Source: Sclerodactyla briareus
Lineage: Eukaryota; Echinodermata; Holothuroidea; Dendrochirotida; Sclerodactylidae
Assembly (NCBI GenBank): GCA_026419785.1
Contig: JAODTK010003221.1
Coordinates: 434,001 to 498,000, forward strand
Length of the DNA stretch: 64,000 nt
Direction: 5' to 3'
The notes under the pieces are model-generated. The model did not search any database. It was given only the letters and a program-made list of their open reading frames with translations, and was not told where the DNA came from. Within the stretch, counting starts at the first letter, position 1; every line of letters starts with the position of its first letter. This document shows, in pieces, positions 35,341-47,562 of this stretch. A program made the position numbers and the translations under genes.

Positions 35341-35588
35341 GTCAACCCATGTCGTACTGGTCGGTGATGACATTGATCACATAGATTCCTCTTGATCAAA
35401 TAGGACACGCCCCCGCACTAAATCACTTGATTCCTGAATATTGTGGAGGCGATTATTGATCTTTGTTATTCATTTGGCCTTAGATGTTACAATATATAGC
35501 GAAAATAGAAAAGAAATTGTAAGTTCTTTCTTTTCATTTAATGATACATAGCCTTGAAAATAGAATACTTTGGAACTGATTACATCCC

Positions 35589-35722
35589 ATCCTTGGGATC
35601 TGTGGTGGCTCCCCTCCAGCAGCTTGGTTGTTCAAGAAGCCCACCCACTGTACCCGTCGCCATCTGAAGAGACAACCAAAACTGCATTGGCCCCTGCAGC
35701 TGGGATACTATAGCTTGGCACC
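35589..35722 (-). pseudogene. Second copy of the exon at 30739
   Basis: Keeps the acceptor 'gtttcag|ggtgcc' and most of the exon, but the donor reads 'ggatgtaa' instead of 'gtatgtaa' and several indels break the frame. It is either a decayed duplicate or poor sequence. Confidence 0.6.
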
Positions 35723-37210
35723 CTGAAACCAAAAAAAAAAAATGTGTGAGTACAATTAGCTGATTACAGTTCATACCACAACCCAATACCATTCATCAGT
35801 GGCGAGACACCGGAACGGACTGAGCCCGCGTCTTGGGTTACTATTAGGCTTGGCACCCTGAACAAATGTGGAGAAGATTTAGGCGATTGACAGTTCATAG
35901 CCACTCCCTACTAACATCCTCTGAGAGCACCAGAACTGACGGATCCAGCGCTGGGTTACATTAGGCTTCCCCCTAAACAAATGGGAGGGATTAATGGATG
36001 ATTGACATGTTCAAGCCACAACCACTAACCATCCCTCATGGAAGTCCCACCAGAACTGAACTGAGCCCAGCGTCTGGGTTACTATTAGGCTTGGCACCCA
36101 TGAAACAAATGTGGGAGGAATTAGGCTATTAACAGTTCATAGCCACACCACTACATTCATCAAGGAGACACCATGAAACTGACTGAGCCCACAGCTGGGT
36201 TACCATTAGCTTGGCACCCCCTGAAACAAATGTTTAGGGATTTGGATGATTGACATTCCCAAGCCACCCCACTAACCTCCATCATGAGAGGCACCAGACT
36301 GACTGAGCCACGCTGTGTTACTAAGTAGGCCTTGGCACCCTTAAACAAATGTGGGAGTAGATTAGGATGATTGGCGTTCATAGCCACCCCACTACCCTCC
36401 ATCAGATAGACACCAGGAACTGACTGAGCCCAGCATCTGGGTTACTTTGGTGGGTTGGCACCCTGAAAAAATGGGAGTAATTAGGATGATTGTCCCGTTC
36501 ATATGCCACACCCATGACCATCCATCATGAGAGACACCAGGAACTGATTTGTGGCCCACGGCTGGTTATCTATCATGCTAGCACCCTAAAAACAACTATG
36601 GGAGAGATTAGTGATTACATTTTAGCCCCTCCCACTGACTTTCCCTCATGAGAGAGACCAGAACTGAGTGATTGGCCCAGCAACGGTGTAGGCTCACACC
36701 CTAAACCAAATATGTGAGGAGATTAGGAAGATTGTAGTTTACAGCCCCACCCACGACCGTCCACCATGAGAGACACCAGGACGATTGGGCCCGCAACTAG
36801 TTTAGGCCCGCACCCTAAAACCAATATGGGAGCAGATTAAGAAAGATTGACAGTTCCTAGCCCCACCCACTGACCATCCCCATGGCTAGACCAGGAACTG
36901 ATTGGGCCCAGCAACTAGGTTAGGCCAGCACCCGAACACAAATATGTGAGCAGATTAGGAAGATTGACAGTTTATCGCCCCACCCACTGACCGTCCACCA
37001 TGAGAGACACCAGGAACTGATTGGCCAGCAACTAGGTTCGGCTCAGCACCTAAAACAAATTTTCGGGAGGGGAATAAATGAGACGATTGACAGTTCATAG
37101 CCCCACTGTACTGATTCTGCCATAATGAGGGACACCAGTAACTGATTGGAGCCAGCTCTTAGATTACATCAGCCCCGCCTCAACAAACTGAAAACCCAAT
37201 ATAAGAAGAG
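35600..37210. repeat. 124-bp array, duplication copy 2
   Basis: Same order of units as 30764-32400 with heavy indel noise. 'ggcttggcaccctgaaacaaatg' variants mark each acceptor. Confidence 0.8.
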
Positions 37211-37537
37211 TATAAGACGTCTGGGATCAACGCTACGAATATTCAAATTTACAGTTTACCAACTGCTAACTCGACAATATGAGTAAGATATCCTACTCTG
37301 CATATAAATGCGTCAAAATGCTTTACTTAACATTGATCCTCGCTCTGCTATGAGTTGGTTGTGATTGGAATGTTTGTCACTCTGCCCCCCGCTAAACGCC
37401 TATTGCTATTGTTGCCCTCTTTTCATAAGACCCAATGATAATCAAACTCAAAAACCGCCTCTTTTCTCGTAGGGGTTGAACCACTTCTAACGTTGACCTG
37501 TACCACCAGCACCGACTGAGCGCTGTGCAGAGATTAC

Positions 37538-37724
37538 AAGATCGACCCGTTCCTATGAACCCTTAGGGTTCCTCGTCCCACTGGCTCCTCTCTCTTCTTC
37601 ACCTTTGATAATCACTCAATCACTCCGAGTGTCGATAATTTGGGCAAGATGAAAGTTCCAGTGGGTTGTTGGTGTGGTTTGATAAACTGGATTGTATTGC
37701 ATGTGTCAAACATGTTCCCACTGG
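37538..37724 (-). pseudogene. Second copy of the exon at 32704
   Basis: The acceptor is recognisable ('cttcattcag' region at 37725-37735) and the acidic stretch remains, but deletions shift the frame several times. Confidence 0.55.
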
Positions 37725-38079
37725 CTGAATGAAGAGACATGTCATACTCAAACCTAATTGACTGACTCAGTGTTATGACATTCAAATAATAATGGTTTCA
37801 TGCATTGCTTTTCACGTTTTTCAACAGTTCTCAAACCTGCTAGTGTTTTCCTGGTAGCTCAGTCTAATGAGGGAGAAATCATAAAGGAAATAAATGGATC
37901 CTCATGATTGACTCTCATGCCACAGCAGCCCACCCGGAATAATTTATCAAGGACTCAAGGCTGTTTTTCTTGAGACAATTAATTACACTCTTTAGATAAA
38001 GGCTATTACAACTCATGGTCACTCTCGTGAAGGAAGTACCTCCCGAATGTCAAATTTTCAGAGCAATTTCCAAGTTCAG

Positions 38080-39810
38080 GCGATGGACCCCCATAAGTAG
38101 TGACATCATCATCAAATAATTATCCAATTAGACACAATATTCAACTTCCCTTGACCCATTTCTCATTTCACCTATCTCGTCCCACACTTAATACATGGGA
38201 ATTCATCAAACTTGAACATTTGCATGAAGGAACATTTAGACACACTGCCTAACCCCCAATGACTCTAGTCAATGTTATGTTAACATTTTGGGGGATAAAC
38301 TAAGTAGACCATACCATCAAGCTTCAGAAATCAACCAACTTTGAAATTTGGGGAACACCATGCAAAATATACACACTGAATGTCCTCCAGTGTCCCTCCA
38401 CCCTATATGAACGACAATTTTATATAGTGAATATCACAAGGATGGCACTATCCCAGAAATGAGTGGGAGGGAATGAAAATATCCGCCGAACTTTGATTTT
38501 GCATAAATTATGCAACTTAGACGACTCAATTACCATATTGTCTGAAATCTAATCAGTACATCTCCTTCATATCCCCCACATCTATTGCCAAACGCAAGTC
38601 ACCATAGCACCTACTATTCATCTGTAATCTTGCTAACGCTCCCCCCTGGGGACAATGATTACTAAAAAGCTATACCTTACTACTAGAACCGCCTGGCGGT
38701 AGACCGCAACTTATATACCCCACTTGCCAATAACCAGTTTCTATTTTTTCCCGTTAATCCTCAATAGCACATTTATTCAATGACGACTCAACCTTTAACC
38801 GCAATGACCACCCACAGAGGTTCAATTGAGTCAGAGGTCCAACACATGCAGGTCACATTATATCACAATGGTGAACCATTCCAGCCTTCACAATATTCCT
38901 TCTCCGATTACGGCAAAAACAGTTTTTGACACCCTAAGTGACCTTGAATGACCTTAATGACAATGGCAGTTTTTATGAAAATTGTAACTCTCCGTTTATA
39001 CATCCACTCCTAAAGCATTTTGCATCTGATAACACGCCAGTGCTATTATTGCACAAAAATATTAAACTAGTTTTTGACCCCTATTGACCCTTATGACCTT
39101 CATAAGCCGGCGTTTTTATCAAAATTGTTGCTCTCCATGTATGCATCCACTCCTAGAAGCATATTGCATTCCAATTACCACGCCTAATGTTATTGCGAAA
39201 AAGCATGGGAAAAACCTTTGACCCCTTGTAACTACCAAGTATGTGCGTCCGTATCGAAGCGGAGTTGGTTTCCTCCTCTCTACAGCACACAAAGGTCTAG
39301 CACATAATCCAAAAATACCCGTTTCTATTTTTTTGCCCGTTAACTGCCTTCAATAAGCACATGTATTCAGACTCCACCTTTAACCTCACTGACCACCGTA
39401 AGAGGTCAATTGAGGTCAGAGGTCACACACATGCAGGTCCCCCATTATTGTCCAATGGTGAACCTTCCACCTTCACAGATATCATTTCTCCAATTATTGC
39501 CAGAAAACAGTTTTTGACCCCTAGTGACCTCGAATGACCTTCAATTACATGACCGTTGTTGATTCCCTGCCGAAGCAACAGGAATCTATGCCAGTCATGC
39601 ACCGTGCTTATGTGTGTGTGGTGTCTGTGTGTGTGTCTGTGTGTGACACCCTTTGACAGCACGATATCTAACTACGCAAACTGGTATCAGTTCAATTAGG
39701 TATGTGGGTTGCAAATATGGGGAGTATGACCCCTATTGTTTGGTGGCGCGTCAAGTTCATTCAAGGTCACCGAGAGGGCAAAGATTCCAAACTTGTCAAG
39801 CAACGATAAT
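38080..39810. repeat. Family R2 DNA, duplication copy 2
   Basis: Counterpart of 33240-34900 with the same order of motifs and a GT tract at 39608-39645. Confidence 0.65.
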
Positions 39811-39939
39811 CTACGAACATAAGTTATCTATCAAGTTCAATTGGGTATGGGGTAGCATGTAGGGAGGATGACCCTATTGTTTTTGGTGTCAGTTTAAGGT
39901 CATTCGAGGTCACCCATAGGACAGTCATATATCTTCGCA

Positions 39940-40440
39940 ACGAACATTTTGAGGACTGTTGTAATGAAATTTCGTTCTCTGGGTGAATACATCTGGTGAC
40001 CGACTTTGACCTCATTTGACCTTTTGAACCTCATTTGACCTTTTGACTTGGTGGTTTTGCTGCTTTTTTTGTGTTGGCGCGAAGCGTCTTTGTTAAGACA
40101 ACAAAAAAGTCAATGACACTACCATACTCAACTACTTTCCAAGCCATCCTCATGAATGTGGAAGTTCAGACAGCTAAAATCGTCATATACTCGGCAACGA
40201 AACATTTTGGAGTACTGTCTAATGACGTTTCGTTCTTCTGGTGTAATACATGCTGGTGACCGACTTTGACCTCATTTGACCTATGACTTTGAACCTCCGT
40301 TGACCTTTTGACCTGGTGATTTGCATGCTTTTTTTGTGTTGGGCCGAGCGTCTTGTTAGCAAACAAAAACAGTCGATGAACCTAACCATACTACCATACT
40401 CCTATCACAAGGCTATCTCAATGAATTGGGCATCAAGACG
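39940..40440. repeat. Two tandem copies of a 258-bp R2-like unit
   Basis: 'gaacattttgaggactgt' at 39941 recurs as 'gaaacattttggagtactg' near 40199. Both are followed by a TGACC-rich stretch, 'gctttttttgtgttgg' and 'gcgtcttgtta'-like words in the same order. Confidence 0.75.
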
Positions 40441-43030
40441 CTAAAACCCTGAATGTGGATAAATTTGGCATTTGACATCTGCTCTTCAGCATGATAACTA
40501 ATTATGCTTTGTTTTTTGTATCAGTCAGTCATTCCAGTCACCATAGGACCATCCTTAGATCTGCCCGTAGCCCCCCCCCCCCAAGGTTTAAATAGCATCT
40601 TATGAAATTGAAAATGTAGCCCTATTTGAAGCCTGCATCACTACATTTAATTGACGAATTCCTAATTCCAAGCGAAACGCCTCTTCTTGCGTATACCTCC
40701 TCTCATTAGTGTTATATTTCAACCACCAAAGTGTTGTGTGGCCCCTTCATAAACTCGGTGGTGCTTCCACTCCCCCCCTGCTCCTCCCCCTCTCCCCATT
40801 CCCCAATACAAGTATTCCCCAGTGAAGCCAGCACAAATTCTTGAATTGTCATTTTATTATTATTCCTGATATTCTTGAATATTGAACTAGCACCAGTGAC
40901 CAGCCTTTATGTACCTCCTGATCAGATTAGTGTTGCTACGGGTTGGGTGTGAATTTTGTTTTATATTTTACATTTAATTCCAGTTGCATTTCTCAGGGAA
41001 GTACCCAATTGGATTAGTAACCATGGATATTGCTGGAGGGTGGGGAGAGGGGGGGTAGACAAACCGGCATTTTCCATAGGCGGATACATATTTACTCCAG
41101 GGGGGAAGGCCAAGTTTTTTGCTTTACATTATTGAAAACGGTTATATCTTCAACTTTGTTCCCCATTTAACTAGTTATTATACAGAACTGCACACCAATG
41201 GAATTCCTGCGTAATTCAATTAGAACACCTTGTGGTCCACAGCCATTATCCTCTTCACCACTCCGCTTGTGTGTGTTACGATAATATGCCTTCAGCTTTG
41301 GCTGGGCCAATTCCCCATCCTCAAAAGAATTATCTCTCGTAATTTGTGTGTGTGAAACTCAAGTACACAAACAATAATCAAGACTTTTGACTGCCTTCAA
41401 CATTCAGTGTGGAAATGGTACTTGGCACTAGCAATGCTCATAGGATTCGAGGGGGTAATCCACTCATTCTCTGTGTGGCATCCGTATATCTACTGATTAT
41501 CTGATTGTTACACTCCTATTGGGATGCAAAAAGCACACTTCCAGGAGTTAATTACTTGACATGCAGGACTGACCATTGGGTTAATTAGCTTACCTGTTAT
41601 TCATAGACAAACCCTAATGAGGTATTAACTGTGGTGTGTGTAGAAGCATTGCGAGGGTATAGTTGGGAGGAAAAAGCAAGGGTCGAGGAAGCCTCTGAAA
41701 GTGGTGAAAGGGCACCACATTGTTGCATTTTTTGGCTATTGAGCAAAACGTGAGGGCATTACCCTGTACCCCAGGGCAGAAATGGTCCGGGTTTGAGTCT
41801 ATAAAGTATCTCTCTTCTTCCCAGTTCCTCTCGATCTGGTGTTGACTATCACCAGATGTACTCGTTTGGGAAGTGGTAGCCGGTATAATCCATTTTAACC
41901 AATTGGCCAGAAGTCATACTGGATCAACATTAACTGACCACACATAATTCAGAATGTCTCAACATGGGCTATATATAACACTATAAAAATTACAAAGTTT
42001 TTGTCTGTTCTATTATCTATTGTATTATTACCATGCAGCAGATATTTTGTTATGGGAGTTCTGCATGGTGGCCACATAGAGGACATGCCCCAACCCCACC
42101 AAGTAGGAGAGATTTTGATTTGAAAGCCTTGTAAAAAGTTTAACCCTAAAAATGGCCTAATACATTGGATGGACTTGGTGAAATGCGATTGATACAAGTA
42201 TTTAAACCGTTATGCACTTGGTAAATGTATGACCCACTCCGTGTACCCCATACACGTGAGTCAATGCATTTAGGTGGGTCAACAAAATGATGCACCCCTC
42301 AGTCACTTAAGTGACTGAAAATCATAAAATTGATACACCCACAGTCACTTTGAAAGACCACAGACTAGCTGCTGTACAAATTGGGCAAACAATGACTGGC
42401 AATGACTTACCCCTCATTCACATTATTGATTAACGACATATTGAACAATGACCCATTGTGGACACCATGGCTGTTGGACCTGTAATGTACCTACAATGTC
42501 TCACCTTGTCCAGGGTAGGTAGGGATGCAATTGACAATAAATAGGCCTGTACGCACTTCGCTTTCCCCACACATATACCCCACAAAAAGGAGATTTTGTT
42601 TCCCATTCGTTGATGATGTTGGTCGTCCAATTCAGAGAACTGGCCCTTCATTCAATCTACTGCTTTGACCACATCAGTCACTCATGAGTGATAACTTTCG
42701 CTAAAGTGATCCTCATCATTTAGCCTTGCCTGCAGTCTGTCTGACTCAGTGTTACGGTCGCTGGTGCTTCCCACACTGAATGGAAAACGTTTGGACCTTG
42801 CCTGGTTATGATCTTGACTTTACCTTCACTTTCAAGAGCCACTTACTTACCAGGTTTATTTTTTCAGTATTTCACTTCAATTGCCCTCGATGACTTTGAC
42901 CTTGTCAAAAAGCAAGCATCTCCTGCGGTTAGTAAATATTGCAGGTTATTTGGGTCGTTTTTGTCCAATTGTGGTTGAGGTTGGCAAACACATCTTGCAG
43001 GGGTTAATATAGCTGAGTAATGGGAACATG
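40440..43030. other. No supported gene; possible SINE near 41740-41900
   Basis: The segment 'cattaccctgtaccccagggcagaaatggtccgggtttgagtct' (described here in parts: 'gtgagggcattaccctgtac', 'gtccgggtttgagtct') resembles a tRNA-like head with a B box. A pyrimidine tract plus 'cccag' at 41816-41825 mimics an acceptor. Nothing else is convincing. Confidence 0.3.
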
Positions 43031-44560
43031 TCAGAAAAAATCAAGGAAGCACTTACGGCAGATTGCCGTTCTGTTATGAAAATTGTAACTCGTCCATGTG
43101 ATACATCCACTCCTATGGAGTCATTTTGCATTCTGATGAACACGCCAGTGCTATTGCCGAAAAAGTACCAAATCATTTTTTTAGCTCAAATTGACCTTTA
43201 ATGACCCCGATGACAATGATATTTTTTAAAAATGTAACCCTGTACTTATTTAAAACCCCTGGTCCTGAAATATAAACCACACTAGAAGGTCCTGAATTTG
43301 TTGCAGGCACACATACTATTCGGGAACAGTTGATATGCCCATAATGACCTGAATACCTTTGATGACAGATGGTTTCTATGGCAATGTGTCTCCACCATGA
43401 GTAAGCACCCTTCCTGAAATTTCAAAATTGCCAAGCATGTCAGTGTCACCGTTGTCGCCCAAAATATTATTTTTCATTCCATACGTTCCTTGAATGAAAC
43501 CTTTGATGGACATGTCAGTTTTTTAATTGAAAAATGTTACTCTCGTGAGATGCACGCATCCTACAAGCATTATGTTCCCAAAGTATTCTTCCGATGCTAT
43601 TGCCAAAAAGGTATCAAAACCAACCATTGACCCTCCTAACTTGAGAACCGAGTGCCCGATTGAAGCGGAGTTTGTTTCGACTATCGGCACACAGAGCTCT
43701 GCCATATATCAAATTTTGACAGAAAAAAAAATTGACAGTGTACTTTCCTTGCCCTGTAACTCGAAACATAAGCACATTCATTCAAAATTGACCTTTGACC
43801 TTTTGACCACATTTTCAGGGGTAGTTTGACGACGCTGATTCTAAAATCCCATGACAATCACTACGAACACTAAACTGCACTTAATTTTCGAATGAAAAAC
43901 TTCGAACCTCTGATATCTTCACAGCACAACGTCCATGGGCAAATTATGGTTCATTTCGATCGAAGGTCCTTTGAATTCCAAATGGCCCGAAAATTTGATT
44001 CTGCCAAAAACATTGTAAAGATCAAATTGAGGTCAAAGTCCACAACTGAGGTCACCGAGTGAAATCAAAACAAGTGCACTCCCAACCTCGCAGACATTTG
44101 GTTCCCCAAGTTATGGCCAAAAAAAAAATTTTTTGACCCCGAATTTGACCTTTGATGACCTATTTTACCTGAAATCTATCCTCATCTACCTCAGATCCCG
44201 CATATATGTGCCAAACCGAATCACCATACAGCACTATGGTTCATTCCGTAATCTTGCTCGAGCCTAAACAATAACTGACATAAAATAGGCTATTACCTTA
44301 CTTAATTAGTCACTTTCGTGCCCAAAATCTAAACAGATCGTGTTCACCCAACCCCCCGTGCACCCTGAAATGTCGGTCGCAATTGCACTTGCCATCGAAA
44401 AGATATTCCGCTCACGAGGAAGTGTGACACACAGCACACACACACACACACCACACAACGCACACACAACAGACACACACACACAACGCCATAGTGCCCA
44501 CTAAGTCTTCCTCCTGAATTTCATTCCAGCATACAAAGCATCAAAGAAAATCCATTAACC
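43030..44560. repeat. Family R2, long copy with (AC)n
   Basis: Runs from 'gttatgaaaattgtaactc' through 'cctttgacc' clusters to an interrupted AC tract at 44430-44490 and 'gcccactaagtcttcctcct', which mirrors 16860-16940. A perfect AGGTCA-A-AGGTCA direct repeat (minus strand) lies at 43789-43801. Confidence 0.65.
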
Positions 44561-44806
44561 AGACAATCTGAAATAATCACTTTGATTGACCTCAGATCCT
44601 AAAATGCATGGCTCTTTCTGAGACATTGTCACAAGTTTCTAATAACTTGTTTCCTAACCCCCCCCCTTCCTCGGTTGGCAAGAGAGGATTTGTTTGTCTA
44701 CACCATAACATCAGAATCTAACAGCATCAGAAGACTGTTCATTTGCCCAACATACATACCACACACACGCACAAAAAAGAAAAAACTTTTCCGGTACTTT
44801 GTTCAG

Positions 44807-44896
44807 ACAAGGACGAGAATGGACGATGCGAGTGTCTGCTTTTCATCAGCAAGCACAGATACCCACCTGACCGTCCCCCTCACAAAGATACCCTGG
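44807..44896 (+). CDS. Candidate exon on the plus strand
   Basis: The acceptor 'cttttccggtactttgttcag' and donor 'CCCTGG|gtaagg' enclose 90 bp. Phase 1 to 1 reads KDENGRCECLLFISKHRYPP and then DRPPHKDTL, which looks like real protein. It is the only well-formed exon on this strand and lies just beyond the stop codon of group A, so it would belong to an oppositely oriented gene. No partner exon was found. The phase-0 frame is also open, so the frame is inferred from composition. Confidence 0.5.
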
Positions 44897-45289
44897 GTAA
44901 GGCCATACTTATGATAGCTATACTCATATGAGGGCATCAATCACTGATCATGAGCTTTGCACAGCCTATGGGAAGAGAAAAATATTATTACCATAACAAT
45001 AATGCTGACTCAATGCATCCAAATTACCTCTGGCTATCATAGACTACATATCAACAGAACGAATGACAAATGAAGAGCTCCTGAACTGGGGTTGGAGCTG
45101 CCAGAAGCAACCAGAGATTCTCAATGAATAAGGGTAGAGGGGGAAAGCACTTCCAGTGAGTTCTTCAGAGAGAGGTGGCAGGGTCTACGAATTCACAATT
45201 TGGGAGACCATTATCTTACATAATCTACCATGTATTGAGCTGTTCTGTAACTTTAAAAGATACACCGCTTTACCAGGCCTTTCTTTTTA

Positions 45290-45545
45290 TGGGGTACCTG
45301 TACCGGACAGGTACATGGAATTATAGATCTGCTCTGTGGCGGGGGTAACAAACCTACTATGAACGAGGGCGTTATAGCCATGCAGATGGCAACATGCAAA
45401 TCGTCTACCCCTCAGTTTTTCCCTATTTCGTTCTCTAATGCTGAGCGCCCAGCAAGAAGGCAACAGGTACCATTTTTGTAGTATGACCCGGGCGAGGTTC
45501 GAACCCCGGCCACCCGGTACAAAGCTGACGTTTAAGCAGTTATAG
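45290..45545 (-). mobile_element. S1 SINE with intact B box
   Basis: On the minus strand 'ggttcgaacc' (B box, about 45494-45503) is intact, followed by 'gggtcatac', then the body 'acctgttgccttcttgctgg' and 'gctcagcatta', shared with the other S1 copies. The A box is worn. It lies directly 3' of the group A stop codon. Confidence 0.8.
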
Positions 45546-45595
45546 AGGAGTGTCCTACATTGTACAGTACTGCGTAGATGACTGCATGTAAACAG

Positions 45596-45706
45596 CTACA
45601 GTTGAGGATTCTCCTCAGGGGCAGGTACTCCTTGTGTATTGGCTTCAGGGGCTGGAAGGGTGGCCATGGTATCGTCTTGTCCTTGTAGCGGCCAGCTTTC
45701 TTGCGA
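45596..45706 (-). CDS. Terminal exon, group A
   Basis: The acceptor 'cttcttcccctccacag' enters in phase 0, matching the exit of 47538-47684. The frame reads SQESWPLQGQDDTMATLPAP and ends ...APEENPQL with TAG at 45596-45598. The tail is Pro/Glu/Gln-rich and likely disordered. A weak 'gtacct' inside the exon could let the gene skip the stop and continue left toward group B. I favour a true end. No AATAAA was identified nearby before the SINE. Confidence 0.6.
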   Translation of the reverse strand, partial: SQESWPLQGQDDTMATLPAPEANTQGVPAPEENPQL

Positions 45707-46409
45707 CTGTGGAGGGGAAGAAGAAACCGCAGAACAGGTCGTAATTATGATTAACCAGTAGAGAATGCCACAAAACAAACAACATCCGAGTGCTGGGCGT
45801 GCTAGTTGCATTCTTTGTGACAGTTCTGCATAACACCACCAAATGTTGTATAACATTTACACGATACATATTCAGTCATGATATTACCGAGTGCAGCTGT
45901 CAATCACCAACAAACAATGGGTGGGAATGATTGAGGATGGAGTGCGAGAATTTGAGCGCGAAATATGAATCTTAAGCAGAAATGGAATGATTGAGAATGG
46001 ATTGCAAAAATTTGAAGGTAGAAATTCTGACCGGATCTTAGAGGCCAATGGTCACGTACATGGGACTAGACTTGATACTTTCTATTCATCACATTATAAC
46101 AGCAGAAAACCAGACCAAATTTCAAGCAAACCATTTGAGTGTACCGATGAGGCACAATCAGCTATCGCAAAATTTGCATTGTGTGACATCATGGGGGAAC
46201 CATGGGATCCCCTATAATAAAAGTCAATGTAAAACATGTACTTTTGAAAATCTTGTACCGAACAAACTATAGATGGGTCCAGATGAAAAACTAAAAATTG
46301 TTCATGAGATACTAGAGAATTAATCTCATCCATTTATAAGGTGAATACCCTCTCTCGTTTTCCAGTTATCATGGCGCACAAAGAAAGATCTGCCACCCTT
46401 CTATGCAGT

Positions 46410-47562
46410 GTGTTGTCCATGGCAAACATTCAAGATATCTGCCATGCACACATGAAGAGCTGCCAACTTACTATGCAGTGTGTTGTCCATGGCAAACATT
46501 CAAAGATATCTGCCATGCACATGTGGAGATCTGCCAACTTACTATGCAGTGTAGTTGTTCATGGCAAACATTCAAAGATATCTGCCATGCACACATGAAG
46601 AGCTGTCAACTTACTATGCAGTGTAGTTGTCCATGGCAAAACATTCAAAGAATCTGCCATGCACACATGAAGAGCTGCCAACTTACTATGCAGTGTAGTT
46701 GTCCATGGCAAACATCAAAGATATCTGCCATGCCACATGAAGAGCTGTCAACTTACTATGCAGTGTAGTTGTCTATGGCAAACATTCAAGATATCTGCCA
46801 TGCACACATGAGAGCTGTCAACTTACTATGCAGTGTAGTTGTCTATGGCAAACATTCAAGATATCTGCCATGCACACATGAAGAGCTGTCAACTTACTAT
46901 GCATGTAGTTGTCCATGGCAAACATTCAAGATATCTGCCATGCACACATGAAGAGCTGCCAACTTACTATGCAGTGTAGTTGTCCATGGCAAACATTCAA
47001 GATATCTGCCATGCCACATGAAGATCTGTCAATTTACTATGCAGTGTAGTTGTCCATGGCAAACATTCAAAGATATCTGCCATGCACACATGAAGAGCTG
47101 CCAACTTACTATGCAGTGTAGTTGTCCATGGCAAACATTCAAAGATATCTGCATGCACACATGAAGATCTGTCAATTACTATGCAGTGTAGTTGTCCATG
47201 GCAACATTCAAAGATATCTGCCATGCACACATGAAGATTTGTCAACTTACTATGCAGTGTAGTTGTCCATGGCAAACATTCAAAGATATCTGCCATGCAC
47301 ACATGAAGAGCTGTCAACTTACTATGCAGTGTAGTTGTCCATCGCAAACATTCAAAGATATCTGCCATGCACACATGAAGAGCTGTCAACTTACTATGCA
47401 GTGTAGTTGTCCATGGCAAACATTCAAAGATATCCGCCATGCACACATGAAGATTTGTCAACTTACTATGCAGTGTGTTGTCCATGGCAAACATTCAAAG
47501 ATATCTGCCATGCACACATGAAGATTTGTCAACTTACTATGCAGTGTAGTTGTCCATGGCCA
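46410..47562. repeat. 72-bp tandem array (16 units) carrying a splice donor
   Basis: Seventeen occurrences of 'gttgtccatggcaaac' or a variant lie 69-74 bp apart. On the minus strand each unit reads the last bases of the exon at 47538 ('ccatggacaactacactgca'), then in most units 'gtaagt', then about 50 bp of intron. A full unit of 72 bp equals 24 codons, so frames stay open on both strands for up to 165 residues without being a gene. Confidence 0.92.

Larger units (their letters stand above)
35026..39810. repeat. 4.8-kb tandem duplication, copy 2
   Basis: Collinear with 30172-35025 from 'ttgccgagcag' to 'gacccctattgtttgg'. Differences are dominated by one-base gaps and insertions, often several per 50 bases, rather than substitutions. 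That is how uncorrected long reads look, so this may be an assembly artefact instead of a real duplication. Confidence 0.8.

Noticed and set aside
41740..41900. Third SINE family with spliced exon
   Set aside because: One copy only, B box uncertain, and the following acceptor-like site leads to no good donor.
46997..47521. Repeat-protein gene on either strand
   Set aside because: Open frames exist on both strands because the unit is 24 codons. Several units with one-base losses break both frames. No start context or splice support.
46410..47562. CRISPR array
   Set aside because: Units are contiguous with no unique spacers, in an intron-rich animal locus.
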